A DNA stretch of 64,000 nucleotides from Bromus sterilis (GCA_950022295.1 OX465600.1:30371282-30435281); one strand, 5' to 3'; shown: positions 11,969 through 23,560, counted from the first letter of the stretch. Program-made: numbers and translations. The notes: generated by a model from the letters alone, not told the origin.

Positions 11969-14900
11969 TGTCGGGACCCGGGGTTAGCGTATGTAATTCC
12001 AGTCACGATACAATCACATGGAGAGCCGAGAACCGTACCCACTTGTCTAAGCAGACAAGGCCAAGCACAGAACGTTCTCGGTAAGCATCGAACGTGAGGT
12101 GCATCCCATTCAGGACGGATGATCAACTGAGATGGGTCCTCAACGTCCGCTCACAAGTCTAAATGCTTATGGGTGGTGAATCCCATACTCATAGACAAGT
12201 CGCCTCAACCATGTTATCGATTGGATCCTAACTCTTACATTCACTTACTCCAGCCCGATCACTTAGTCGGGGTCTAGGGCGGGCTCGATCATACAACAAA
12301 GTGTGCACGCGACAGAGTCATGAACAATCGCATCGCGATGCCCCAAGCTGCGCACATCTAAGGGCCACTTGGTGTATAAAAGACCGCCAGCCAGATCACA
12401 ACTAAGGTCTCGAAAACCCATACTAAGACATGCATGTTAGAAACATACACGCAGCACACATGCCTAGTATGAACAGCAGGTATCATCACATAACTCTACA
12501 AAGTATTCTTTATTGACTTATACATATAGAGCATACAAAGATCACATTTCTGTGATCAACATTACATCATACAACGGAAGCAAATTAGGTCTGAGTATAG
12601 ACAAGTTTAACAAATGGCTTAGAGAAGCCTTGTAAACAAACATGCCCTTCCACGAGGGACCAGACTGCTGTCTGGGACTATGCTAACTTAGTCAACGTCG
12701 AGCTTCATGAAGGTGACTCCATCGGGGTCCGGTTCTTATCTAAAACATAGAATAAGAAAACGTGAGTACAAAGTCGTACTCAGCAAGACTTACATTAGAT
12801 CTATACTACTCATGCTCAAGTATCAAGGTAAAGGGAGGTGGGGTTTTCATCATGCAGAAGTGCCAGCTTTGACTTGGCTAATCCTGTACTACGAGTACCA
12901 GACTTTGAGGTAAGAAGCGTACACGAGTCCACTACATCTCCAAACAATACACCACTATGGTTACTTCCTCGACTTCCCCACGAGGAGGCACACCATAGCA
13001 CTCACACTTATCTTGCGAGTTTTATAAGTATCCATTCAAGTTGTCTATGATCAAGTAGAGGTTTCCAAGTAGTCCATAACCGCGGACACGGCTATTCGAA
13101 TAGTTCATTAACCCTGCAGGGGTGTACATCTTCACACGCGTGTCATCACTTATCGCCTCGTTCTTGGCATCCTTCAAACGGATGTCGGACGTGGATGAAA
13201 CCAAGGCACTAACCTCACATCACCTTCTCTAATCCAGAAGTCGACTACCTGAGTTTGGCACCGCTCGAGAGTCCGGCCGGTTCCACGAAACGGACTCAGA
13301 TAATGTAAGGGACCGAGACGCCACCTCTGCCAGATGGTTTTACTGCCTCACAAGTCCACCACATATCTAGGATGATGCAACCTTTCTTCATTCTTTTTCT
13401 ATGCACATGCCAAATGGAAAGCCCGAATCTATTGTGACTCCTGGATGGATTGGGTATGTAAAGAGGCCAAACGGGGCTCCCATAAAACCCTACATGTGGT
13501 CATACTCTTTGTCTTGGATCACAAAACAGGAACTCGGGGCCTAGGACAGTGTTCAACGAGACAACCCACTGTGTACTCCTACACAGCCTCTCATCGTTCA
13601 CCTTTGCTTAGGTGGATTCACCAACACGTTTCACTTTCATCAACACCACTGTGTTCATTCCATCCCGACTCACAATCAAAACATCCTCATGGTATCACTA
13701 AGCAGCAAAAGCAATAACAGTTGTAGGGGCTTCATGATATCATACAACTCCTATGTCAGCTAGGATTGTGGTCTGCTTAATACTGTGGCAAAATGATAGG
13801 TCATGCATCGGAATGGGTTCAACTATGCGAAAGAACGTGTCTCAGTGATCTCCTAAACATGCATAAGCGAGACTGAGAGGGAAATAGGATTTTATAGACA
13901 TGATCAATGGGGTTTGCTTGCCTTGCTGACGAACACGGGTCTTAACGGTGGTCTTCTTCTTCGGGGGTGATCACCGTCTCGGAAAAGCTGTTACCGACAC
14001 AATCATCAACAAAGGGGCAACATTGAATTGAAATGCACAATCACATGATTATGTTGTCCATGATGTGAAAGGTATTGGTTTGATCTAGATTCAATTTGCC
14101 ATATGTTAATTGAAGTTGATTTGAAAAGTTAATTCAAATTCAAACACCAAAAGTTATTCAAATTAGGTCAAATTTCATTTGCTAATGTTTGATCAATGTA
14201 TACCATGTCATCATGTGTGGGATAATCTTCTGAAGTACAAGTGATCATATGTGCATTGCCAAGGTTAAAATTTGAATTGGATTTGAATTAAATTTGAATT
14301 AATTCCATTTAAGCCAAATAGCAAAAGCTACTGGTTCCATTTTAAAATCAACTCAAACATGGTTGAAAGTTCCATATTTGGATAGAGAATTTTATGCTGA
14401 TCATTTTTCATATATTATTTGTCCAATTTGGAGTTAATATGAATTAGTTATGAATTTCCAAAGTTTAAGCAATTTTCTGGAATTTCTGGAATTACTGAAT
14501 TTCTTTTCTATTTCTGGAATTCAATTTAATGCGCCAGCATTGCGTCAGGGTGACGTCAGGGGGGGGGGGCTGACCAGTGGGTCCACCCTGTCAGCCTCAG
14601 GGGGTTAATCCCCGGCTGGATTAGCTTAACAGAGGGGTTAACTGGGGGCAGGGCCCACCTGTCATTGGGCTTGGGGGGGTTAAGCGGTGTCATTAGCACT
14701 AATTAAACGGCGGCTAACCGGCGGCGGCTATAGGCGCGGCGGAGGGCTCGCCGGAGTGGGCTTCCGGCCACCAATTGGCACGGGAAGACCACGGGAAGAT
14801 GCGCCGTGCTCGTCCGCATCACACTGTGCCACCAGGGGGTCTCGGGGAGGGCTGAAATGACGGCGGCGACGACGAGGTGCGGCGGCCGTGGCTCGGTTTT

Positions 14901-15912
14901 GGTGGCGCGGTGCTACGATGGACGGGGAGGAGCTGGGAGAGAGGGGAAATGACCGCAGAGCTCACCAGAATCAAACGAAGGGCACGGCGAGGCTTGAGGG
15001 AGTTCGGAGCAGACGAATTTCTCGCCGGAGTCGAAGGCGGCCGGCGGTGAGGAATCGAAGCGGGGGTCGCCTGGAGTCGTCCTCGGCTTCGATTCGTTCT
15101 GCAGAGCGATGAAGTCGACCACGGTGCGTCGCGTGGACACCACGGCGAGCAAGATGGAGAACGGTGGCTGCGACGGCCACGACGGCGTGCTCCGGCTGGT
15201 TTCGGGGTGGCGCTGGAATCGCGATGAGGAGAGGAGGAGGAGGTCCAGGGAGAGGAGGAAGAGGATGCGGGGTTGAAGAGCGACTCCGTGGCGTGCTTGG
15301 CTGCGTGGAGGAGGCCTAGAAGGCTCCTGGCCGTCGAGGTGGCCGTCGACGCCCCCCTGCCCTCCACCGAGCTGCTTGGGGGGGAGGGGAGGTAGACGAC
15401 AATTGCTCGGGCTGGGCTGGGCCAGGCCAGTGGAGAGGTGGGCCTCGCCTGTGGGCGCAAGGTAAGCCTCTCCTTTCCTTTTTCTTTTTATTTAATTCTG
15501 TTTCATTTGTTTTGCCTAGATTTAAAATAGCTAGGCATTTTTAAAAAATGTCCAAATATTTTTATAAACCCTAGGTGGCCAGTAGCTAGTCACATAAATA
15601 ATTTGGACATTTTTGAAATTGAAAACATTTGAATTTCAATTCAAATAGGGGTAAACTTTAATTTCCAGAGCACCTTTTGGATATTAGAAAAATCCATGTG
15701 CATGGGATTGATCCCAAATCACTTTTAAAATGATCAGCAACATTTATAGGAATTTTCCAAACATTCAAATGATTTTTGGAAAAATATTTTTATCTGGCCA
15801 TTTATTTAAATGCTCAGGGCTTTTCTTTCCCCATTTTGATTTTCCTTTTGAATTTTTCATGATGCAAAGGGACAAGCAAGCCCTAGCACTTACCCTAGTT
15901 GGGGTTCTGACA
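11969..15912 (-). repeat. K1 5' LTR (type A)
   Basis: 3944 bp, the same length as its partner at 3113-7056 and almost identical to it. It would hold the promoter, but I could not assign a TATA box or transcription start with confidence. Confidence 0.95.
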
Positions 15913-15917
15913 CAACT
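15913..15917. repeat. Right target-site duplication of K1 (CAACT)
   Basis: Exact copy of 3108-3112. On the minus strand it is AGTTG, spanning the last sense codon and the first two bases of the T1 pol stop codon. Confidence 0.95.
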
Positions 15918-16697
15918 ATAGAACGGACATAACAACTCGGCATTCCATGGCCGCTCCGTCTCTGCTCCTGACGTATCCTTGTGCTGAGTTCCCTTGGTGC
16001 AGTCGATCAGATAATAGGAGTTGTTCTTGAGCGCTCTGCTGACAATAAATGGTCCTTCCCAAGGTGAGGATAGCTTGTGCTTCCCATCTGACTTCTGGAT
16101 TCGGCGTAGCACCATGTCCCCCTCTCGGAAAGAGAGAGGACTCATCTTCTTGTTGTGGTAGTGCCGCAACTTCTGCTGGTAAATTGCTGATCTAGACAGG
16201 GCCAACAGACAGGCTTCTTCTTTGAGGTCGACACCGTCTTCTCTTGCCAACTTAGCTTCTTCTTCTGTGTACAAAGCGTGCCGAGGTGAATCAAACTCGA
16301 TGTCGGAGGGGATGACTGCTTCTGAGCCATATACCAGGAAGAAAGGAGTGAATCCAGTCGACCTGTTTGGCGTGGTCCTCAAACTGAAAAGCACTGCAGG
16401 GAGCTCATCAATCCATGCTCCGGGTGCCCTCTCAAGTGGCTCTACCAATCTGGGCCTGATACCCGATAGGATTAGTCCATTTGCCCTTTCGACTTGACCA
16501 TTGGACTGTGGGTGTGCCACAGATGCCAAATCAAGCCGAATGCCTTGCTGAGATGCATATCGAGCCAGTGCCCCCTTTGCAAAGTTTGTGCCGTTGTCGG
16601 TGATGATGCTGTTAGGTACACCATATCTGCATACGATGTCGGCCACAAACCGGACTGCGGTCGACCCATCCAACTTCTTGATTGGTCTTGCTTCAAT
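15913..16697 (-). CDS. T1 pol: integrase catalytic core and C-terminus
   Basis: This continues the frame of 16698-19301 after one in-frame TAG (16698-16700, where TGG would be expected). It holds the second catalytic D (TDNGTNF) and the E (SNGQVERANG), then the C-terminal DNA-binding part with the GPF-like WEGPFIV. The original frame ends at the K1 insertion: once the duplicated target site is counted a single time, the next codon is TGA, completed by the base at 3107. An apparent extension into K1 LTR sequence down to about 15765 is an accident of the insertion. Confidence 0.88.
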
Positions 16698-19301
16698 CTA
16701 CTTGGTAAACTTGTCGATTGCCACCAGGAGATGTGTCATGCCACTTCGAGCTCTCTTGAATGGTCCAACCATATCCAAACCCCAAACTGCAAAAGGCCAT
16801 GCTATTGGGATGGTCTTCAGTGCCGATGCTGGCTGATGACTTCTTGCCTTGAATTTCTGACAACCGATGCAGTGCTTCACCAAATTCTCAGCCGCTATAA
16901 GTGCAGTTGGCCAGTAGAAACCATGTCGGAAGGCTTTGTTGGCGATGGCCTTTGCCGACGCGTGATGACCACATTCACCTTGATGGATATCTCTGAGCAG
17001 CTCCAAACCTCTGTCCTCTTCGACGCACCTCTGGAGAACACCAGTCGTACTCTTGCGCATCAGCTCATTGTTGATGATTGTGTATGCCCAAGATCGACGG
17101 CTGATCTGCCTGGACAACGCTAAGTCTGGTGTAAGGATCCCATCTGCTAAGAAATCTTGAATCGGCTGTGCCCATGATGGCGCACTGACTACCACCATTA
17201 CTGCCGCATGCTGGGGTAGGACTTCCTCTTGGATCTCGGTCTCTTGAGCGTTGGCCTGCTCGATCTCGGCCTCTTGGACATCTGCCATCTCTACCTCTGC
17301 TTGCGAACTGCCGACTGCGGCGCCTGGCACGCATTCGGCAGCCCCTGGTGCCGACTTCTCATCTGGAGCTGGAGCTTCATCATTGCAATCGGCAATTTCT
17401 GATGTTATCTGCTCTCCAGATGTAGTGCCTTCTGGTGCAGCTTCTGATTGCCTCCCCTTGCTCTTCTTCTTTTCCTCTGCAGCCCCTGGCTCGCAATCGG
17501 CAGCCCCTGGTGCTGTTGCCGAGACACCCTGGGCGCTGGATTGCTTCTTCACGGTTGCAGGTTTGGCCGGTTGAACTTCTTTTGCCTTTCTTAGAGCCTC
17601 AAGATCGGTCTCCGAGATGAAAATGGATTCGGAGTCTGGGGATGGGATGATAGACGGCTTCTTGATGTGCTCCAGAGATATGCCTGGTGGGATTGCTTGC
17701 CTCGTGGAGCCAAGCTTGGACAGGGCGTCTGCTGCTTCATTGTTTGCTCTTGGCACATGATGGAACTCACAACCTTCAAAGTATCCGCTGATCTGCTGCA
17801 CCAGGAATCGGTAGCTCGCCATATTAGCATCCTTTGCATCCCAAGTGCCAGAGCACTGCTGTACCACCAGATCGGAGTCACCATAGCACTCAATATTCCG
17901 AATACCGATTTCCTTGGCAAGCTTGATGCCATGAACAAGGGCTTCGTACTCGGCTACATTATTTGACGCTGCGAAGTGAATCTGGAGAACATATTGCAAT
18001 TGATCTCCTCTTGGGGAAGTGAGTACCACTCCAGCCCCTAGGCCATTCTTCATCTTGGAACCATCAAAGTGCATTCGCCAGAAATCCGACATGGGGAGCT
18101 GCGGCATGTACTGAGTTTCAGCCCAGTCCACCAGGAAGTCGGCTAGTGCTTGCGATTTGATTGCAGTCCTTGGCTCATACTGGATGCCGTGACTTGCGAC
18201 TTCGATTGCCCATTTCGTCACTCTCCCGGTTGCATCTCTGCTTCCCATGATGTCGGCCAATGGAGCCGAGCTGACAACCGTGATCAAGTGGGCTTGAAAA
18301 TATGGCTTCAATCTCTTGGCTGCCATGTACACCCCATAGCACATCTTCTGGTAATGAGGATAGTTCTGCTTGGACGCCGAGAGTACTTCGCTGATGTAGT
18401 ACACTGGACGCTGGATTTGCTGTGCCTTGTCCTTCTCGGGTCGCTCCACCACCATGACTGCACTGATCACCCGATTGGTTGCCGCAATGTATAACATCAT
18501 GGGCTCCTTCTCAATCGAGGCAGCCAGAATAGGTGCTGTGGAAAGCATGCGCTTGAGCTCTCGGAATACTTCATTTACTTGAGGGGTCCAGGTGAATTTC
18601 TTTGTCTTCTTCATTAACTGGTACAATGGGATTGCCTTTTCACCCAGCCGACTGAGAAATCGGCTGAGAGATGCAAGGCAACCGGTGAACTTCTGCACTT
18701 GCTTCAAGGTCTTGGGCTGCTCCATGCGCTCTATTGCGGCTATCTTCTCGGGGTTGCATTCGATTCTTCTCTCGGAAACGAGAAACCCCAAGAGCTTGCC
18801 GGCTTGGACTTCGAACACACACTTCTTCGGGTTGAGCTTGATCTGGTACGTTCTCAAATTTGCGAAAGTCTCTCTGAGGTCATCCAACAATGTGACTCCC
18901 TTCGCCGACTTCACCACCAAATCGTCCACGTAAACGTGGAGATTCCTGCCGAGCTGAGAATGTGTGCATCTTTGAATTGTGCGCTGATAAGTGGCTCCTC
19001 CATTCTTCAGACCAAAAGGCATGGTGATATAACAATAGGCCCCGAAAGGAGTTATGAATGCAGTTTTGATCTGATCTTCCACAGCTAACTTGATCTGGTG
19101 ATATCCAGCAGTCGCATCCAGAAAAGATAACAGCTCGCAGCCGGCCGTAGAATCAATCACTTGATCAATACGGGGCAGAGCAAACGGATCTTTCGGGCAC
19201 GCCTTGTTCAGGCAAGTATAATCTATACACATACGCCAAGTATTGTTCTTCTTCATGACGAGGACTGGATTCGCCAGCCACTCGGGGTAAAACACTTCCA
19301 T
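16698..19301 (-). CDS. T1 pol: RT, two RNase H domains, linker, integrase N-terminus
   Basis: 867 codons. RT comes first (catalytic FLDAT, then YVDD at residues 124-127). The usual gypsy RNase H (about 260-395) has MLYIAA where a catalytic D would stand, as in other dual-RNase-H elements. It is followed by ALADFLVDW and an archaeal-type RNase H (about 409-530) with an intact D/E/D/D set in HFDGS, EYEAL, GDSDL and AADAL. A low-complexity linker (about 545-700) has two APGAAxCxPGAA units. The integrase zinc site (H, H, C, C; about 773-813) and first catalytic D (GLDMVGPF) follow. The true frame begins upstream at about 19444, joined through a one-base shift near 19301-19320. Confidence 0.9.
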   Translation of the reverse strand: MEVFYPEWLANPVLVMKKNNTWRMCIDYTCLNKACPKDPFALPRIDQVIDSTAGCELLSFLDATAGYHQIKLAVEDQIKTAFITPFGAYCYITMPFGLKNGGATYQRTIQRCTHSQLGRNLHVYVDDLVVKSAKGVTLLDDLRETFANLRTYQIKLNPKKCVFEVQAGKLLGFLVSERRIECNPEKIAAIERMEQPKTLKQVQKFTGCLASLSRFLSRLGEKAIPLYQLMKKTKKFTWTPQVNEVFRELKRMLSTAPILAASIEKEPMMLYIAATNRVISAVMVVERPEKDKAQQIQRPVYYISEVLSASKQNYPHYQKMCYGVYMAAKRLKPYFQAHLITVVSSAPLADIMGSRDATGRVTKWAIEVASHGIQYEPRTAIKSQALADFLVDWAETQYMPQLPMSDFWRMHFDGSKMKNGLGAGVVLTSPRGDQLQYVLQIHFAASNNVAEYEALVHGIKLAKEIGIRNIECYGDSDLVVQQCSGTWDAKDANMASYRFLVQQISGYFEGCEFHHVPRANNEAADALSKLGSTRQAIPPGISLEHIKKPSIIPSPDSESIFISETDLEALRKAKEVQPAKPATVKKQSSAQGVSATAPGAADCEPGAAEEKKKSKGRQSEAAPEGTTSGEQITSEIADCNDEAPAPDEKSAPGAAECVPGAAVGSSQAEVEMADVQEAEIEQANAQETEIQEEVLPQHAAVMVVVSAPSWAQPIQDFLADGILTPDLALSRQISRRSWAYTIINNELMRKSTTGVLQRCVEEDRGLELLRDIHQGECGHHASAKAIANKAFRHGFYWPTALIAAENLVKHCIGCQKFKARSHQPASALKTIPIAWPFAVWGLDMVGPFKRARSGMTHLLVAIDKFTK

Positions 19302-20506
19302 GATAAAACCTGCAGCTTCGCAATCTCTTCGCCGATTGCTCTTCTCTTGTCCTCAGAAAAACGCCTCAAGGGTTGCTTGATCGGCTTCGAGCCTGGCCGA
19401 ATGTGTAGCTTGTGCTCGGCGAGTTCTCTCGGAACACCAGGCATGTCCTGTGGAGACCATGCAAAGATGTCCCGATTCTCACGGAGAAACTCGACGAGCT
19501 CGCTTTCCTATTTATCGCTAAGTCCAGCTCCGACTACAACGAACTTGGTTGAGTCGGAGGGATCTAGAGCGATCTTCTTGCTGTCTTTGGCCGACTGAAA
19601 AGCCGATTCCTCATCTACTCTCTTTGCTTGGCCAACCGGCAGTGGATTCTTGTTTTGCGCTTGCTCCATTGCAATCACCTTGCCGAGCTGACGCTTCTCC
19701 GTCTCCACCACTAAAGATTCATCCAAACTGCTGCCAGCAGATGTGCACTCGAGGGACTTCCTGAAGTCTCCGGTGACTGTGATGACGCCGTTTGGCCCCG
19801 GGATCTTCATCTTCAGGTATGTCTGTTGTGCATTGATCATGAACTTGGCGAATGCTGGTAATCCCAACAACGCATGGTACGGACTGCTGAGGTCGGCCAC
19901 CTCAAACCAAATCGGCTCTCTCCTGAAATTTTCCTCCGTGCCAAAAATGACATCCAGCCGAATGCGACCCATGGGGGTGCAAGACAACCCAGGGACAATC
20001 CCATAGAATGTCGTCCGACTGCGCTCCAGATCCCTCTCTATAAGCCCTAGCTTCAACATTGTATCTCGGTACAGGATGTTGATTGTGCTTCCTCCATCAA
20101 CTAGCACTCTAGAGAACTTGCATGAAAACTTTGGTCCTGCGACCAGAGCGTCCACCACCAGCGGATAGTTGCCAGGATTCGGCAAGATGGTGGGATGATC
20201 TGTTCTGTCCCAGGATATCGGATACTCGGACCAATGCATGAACTGGGGGATCGGCGGCATAGTGGCATTAACTTCTTGGGCTCGGGCCCTCCGACTGCCC
20301 TTGTCTGTGGACTCTCTGGTGAAGATCATGTAAGCCGCATCCTGCTGCGGGTACTGGTTCTGCTGCTGAGGTGGTCCTCTGTTCTGGGGTGGTGGTGGTG
20401 GTGGTGGGGGGGGGGTAAAGCTTCTCCCTTTGCTATCCTTCTCACGAAATCGCACTGCCGAGTGGTATGCGCAGACGACCTCCCAGGCGTGCTGTGCAAC
20501 TTGCAT
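19302..20506 (-). pseudogene. T1 protease region, with stop and frameshift before RT
   Basis: The open frame 19508-20506 carries a proline run, a glutamine-rich stretch and a retropepsin whose catalytic motif is DGGST, followed by NILY, as is usual in the Tat group. A TAG at 19508-19510 interrupts it. The same frame then resumes with a conserved RT N-terminal stretch ending in RRAIGEEIAKLQ and is lost by a one-base shift near 19310, beyond which the RT frame takes over. The Met at 20506 is not a real start: the segment upstream of about 20420 overlaps gag in another frame, the switch lying in a G tract. Confidence 0.82.
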
Positions 20507-22275
20507 GGTGCATCCAACATGTCCTCGAACGTGTACTTGGGCTTCATCTGCCCTGGGGGTCTCACATTTGGTCTCATCTTACGACTGCCTCCTGCAGCCG
20601 CTGGGTCTTCCTCATTCTGAACAGCGGCCACCTGCCGACTGCCATACTGAGTATCCGGTTGCTCGTCCTTACACTTGCCGTTGTTCTGCTGGTTGTTGTT
20701 TTTGTTGTTGTTGTTGTTGTTGTTGTTGCGATTGTTCTCTCTTCTCTCCTTCCGACTGAGGCCTTGGTTCCCTGTGTCCGACTGCGGAGCCCCTGGTGAC
20801 TGGATCACACCTCCAACTCCGAGTTGGATAGGGCGCTTCGCAGAATCGGACATAGCGAATGCATTGGCCACCTTCATGAGCTCAGCGAGCGATGTGAAGT
20901 CTTTGCGGAGCAGCTTGTGCTTCAACATTGAATCGGCCAGGCACCCATCAGTAAAATACTGAATGGCCTGGATCTCATGGACTCCTTCACACGAGTTCTT
21001 CAGCTTGATCCACCGAGATAGATAATCTCGGAGGGGCTCGTCCTTGCCTTGCACACACAAAGCTAGCTGTCTCGGGAGGTTGGGCCTCTCATACGTGCTT
21101 GTGAAGTTGTGGATGAATGCAGTCGTGAAGTCCTCCCAGCAGTTCACATTGTCCTTGGGCAAGCTGTTCAACCATGTCCGAGCTGAGCCCTGCAGCATGA
21201 GAGGTGCGTAGCGGACTGCTACACGCCGATTGCCTCCCGCGATACGGACTGTCGTCAGGTAATCATACAGCCAGTCTTCAGGATTCACCGAGTCATTGTA
21301 CTTGGGAGTGTCTCTCGGCAGCGTAAAGCCTTTGGGGAATTTCTTCGTCCGAATGCGATGACCGAAACATGCTGGGCCAGCTTCTCCTTCTTCATCTTCC
21401 TAAGCCTCCTTCTCCAGGAGCTCAATGCGGTGCCTTGCGTCATTTTGGCCGATTTGGCGAGGGCCAAGTCGGGTGCTGATTGCTGGTCTTGGTGCCGATT
21501 GCTGCGGCATGTCATGACGTCTGCTGTTAACAGCTGGCTCTTCCACTCTTCTGCTCGCTGCTGGGCGATTGCTTCTGACTTTGCTGTCGTGCTGAGATGG
21601 CGCGGGTTGATGTCTATTCTGGCGCGATGCATTCGGTCGCTGACTAACTCCCGCATTCGGCCTCATAGTTCCTCTTGATGCCTCTGGCTCAGCATTCTGA
21701 TTTCCCATTGCTACAAGTCTCTGTTCCTTCGCGGCCGCTATCAGTTCACGCATTCGGCGCGACTGTTCACGCCGCTCATCTCCCTCCAACTCTTCCAGTT
21801 CAAGCGCTATCTGCTCGGCTGCTCTCAGATTCTTGTCTGGTGTACTATATGTTGGCCTTTGGATGAATGCCGACTGCGCCGGTTGCTCCGGTTGCGCTGG
21901 TCTTCTCGGACGCTCCGGTTGCTCGGCTCCAGATAACTGCTGGTTGACTGCTCTTCCTCTGCTTCTCAGGTCCTCCAGGACTGCGGGCTCAATCGGCCGG
22001 CGCGGTCCTGCATGTGCTGCATTGTACTCCCGAGTGATGGCTCCCAGCCGTCGCTCCTCTGCCAGTACTTGCTCAGCCCTGCGAGCCAGAGCGAGCCGTG
22101 CCGTTTCCAGCTCGGTGTGCACCTGCTCCGGATCACCATTCCTGTTCACGGGTGTGTACAACACATCCCGCAACGCACTGGTGCCGATTCGCTCTGCTGC
22201 ATCAGCTACTTCCTTGGCTTTCCTCGCTGCACTTGCCGGGTCACGGTTGGTTGATGAAGACGCTCCCGCCATCAT
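20326..22275 (-). pseudogene. T1 gag, in-frame stop
   Basis: The frame from the tandem ATGs at 22275/22272 is long, charged and Arg/Glu/Ala-rich with coiled-coil character. It meets TAG at 21400-21402, then continues in frame into the retrotransposon gag core (SARTWLNSLP, then YLSRWIKLKN). An Asn run (about 20729-20696) is encoded by a GTT microsatellite. The C-terminus enters a His/Pro-coding GGT/G tract (about 20394-20417), where gag and protease frames diverge. The frame is also open upstream through the primer binding site into the LTR (to 22713), so the true start is uncertain. Confidence 0.82.
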
Positions 22276-22588
22276 GACCGCGGCGTGCAGTCGGCCCTCC
22301 TCTTGGCCAGGTGCTGCGGCGCAGCCCCTGGTCAAGAGTGGATCTGTAGCGCACGAGAAGACATGGATGTCCCTTGGATATGCCTCAGGGAAGCTACCAA
22401 TGAAGAGACGGTGACTTCCCACCTGCAGCGACACCCCGGGCGGCAAGGGTGCTCCAGCCTTGTACCGCGCCGAGTAGTCCACTACATAGTCTATTGCCCC
22501 ACGCCTTAGAATCAGGCCGGAGGCGTGGCTACCGCCCGATGCAGAGGTTGATCCCGTCCGGATCTTGACTCCAGTCGACGCCTCGGTC

Positions 22589-22607
22589 TGCCCCACGGTG
22601 GGCGCCA
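22589..22607 (-). other. T1 primer binding site
   Basis: The minus strand reads TGGCGCCCACCGTGGGGCA two bases inside the LTR edge, the form usual in grass Tat elements. I do not assign the tRNA with certainty. Confidence 0.75.
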
Positions 22608-22974
22608 ACTGTCGTCGATATGTGATGGCAGATGCCATGGGGATGGCTAAAGTGAGGGGAAGACGCGAGGGAGAGAATGTCGATGGTGCCGGAATCGGGT
22701 TGGGCACAAGCACGGTGAAGACACCACGATGTACCCAGGTTCGGGGCTCTCCGGAGAGATAACACCCCTACTCCTGCTTGTCTCTTGTATATCAATGAGT
22801 GGGCTACAATAACTGCTGTTCTACCTTCTCAGGGGAAGGAGAACACCGCCGCCGTGGGCAAGGTCCTCTCCTGCTTCCCTGAGGAGTTACTACGAGCAGT
22901 GAATGAACTGGAATAGAAGTGAGTAAATGAGGTTCTCAGGTGTGGCGTCCCTCGCGCAGGAGGGGTACCCTGGC

Positions 22975-22982
22975 TCTTATAG
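22975..22982 (-). promoter_or_regulatory. Putative TATA box of T1
   Basis: The minus strand reads CCCTATAAGAGCC in the middle of the LTR, in GC-rich surroundings, at a sensible place for an LTR promoter. No start site is proven. Confidence 0.45.
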
Positions 22983-23302
22983 GGTGAGTCCAGGGTACTA
23001 TGGTAACTTCATGGCCGAATGGGCCCAGCTGTCATCCTCTAATCGGCCTGGGCCCACCGACTGCTCCTATCCGGTTGATCCGGAGCCTACGAGCGGCGGC
23101 CCATGCTGCTACCTCGTAGAGTCTAGGAATGAACAGTGGAGCTAGGGATGCGGTCTTGTCGGCCTGTCCGCGGAATCGGCGGGGAGGTCAACACCGTATC
23201 TCCAGGAAATCCTCGACGTGACTTGGCCTTCCTTCCACCCAGATATCACGGGATATGGTATTTATGACCTCGTAATCATACCCCCGACTGGGTGGTAGGT
23301 TG

Positions 23303-23560
23303 CTCCGATTGCGCCTGGACCGACTGGCGGTTCCTGGTGGGGCCGATTGCTCTGGGCAATCGGCCTTCTAGGAATCAACCTCGGCCCAGCTGCGGACCAA
23401 TCGGACGATTGTCTTTGGTAAGGGAAGGGTGGACCGATTGCGCCTGGGCCGACTGCTAGCATTTGGTATGGTCGATTGCCTTGAAGCAATCGGCCGTACC
23501 TCTGCCTAGCTCGGCCCAGCTGCAGCCCAATCGGTCCATCCTTGTCTTGAAAGCTTGCTT
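23303..23560. repeat. Degenerate 129-bp direct repeat with hairpins in the T1 LTR
   Basis: Two units start with CCGATTGCGCCTGG at 23305 and 23434. Each ends in a CGGCCCAGCTGC...CCAATCGG block and contains an inverted repeat, CCGATTGC/GCAATCGG around a short loop. In plus orientation the first loop is TCTGG and the second CTTGAA. Confidence 0.7.

Larger units (their letters stand above)
3113..15912 (-). mobile_element. K1: full-length Tekay/Del-like chromovirus retrotransposon
   Basis: A 12.8-kb element with two LTRs of exactly 3944 bp each (3113-7056 and 11969-15912), termini TGTC...GACA, 5-bp target-site duplication, polypurine tract next to the left LTR, and a primer binding site of initiator tRNA-Met type next to the right LTR. 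Gag-pol is a single minus-strand frame ending in a chromodomain, which places it among the chromoviruses. The LTRs differ by only a few bases where I compared them (three mismatches in the first 248), so insertion is recent compared with its neighbours. Two nonsense codons make it non-autonomous. Confidence 0.95.

Noticed and set aside
15765..15912. Extension of T1 integrase by about 50 residues
   Set aside because: These codons are K1 LTR sequence reached only because the insertion displaced the stop codon.
20699..20728. GTT microsatellite as a separate repeat locus
   Set aside because: It is the coding run for asparagine in T1 gag; noted there.
22599..22713. T1 gag start at 22713, within the LTR
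   Set aside because: The frame is open through the primer binding site, but a start inside the LTR is unlikely; internal ATGs at 22275/22272 are the better choice.
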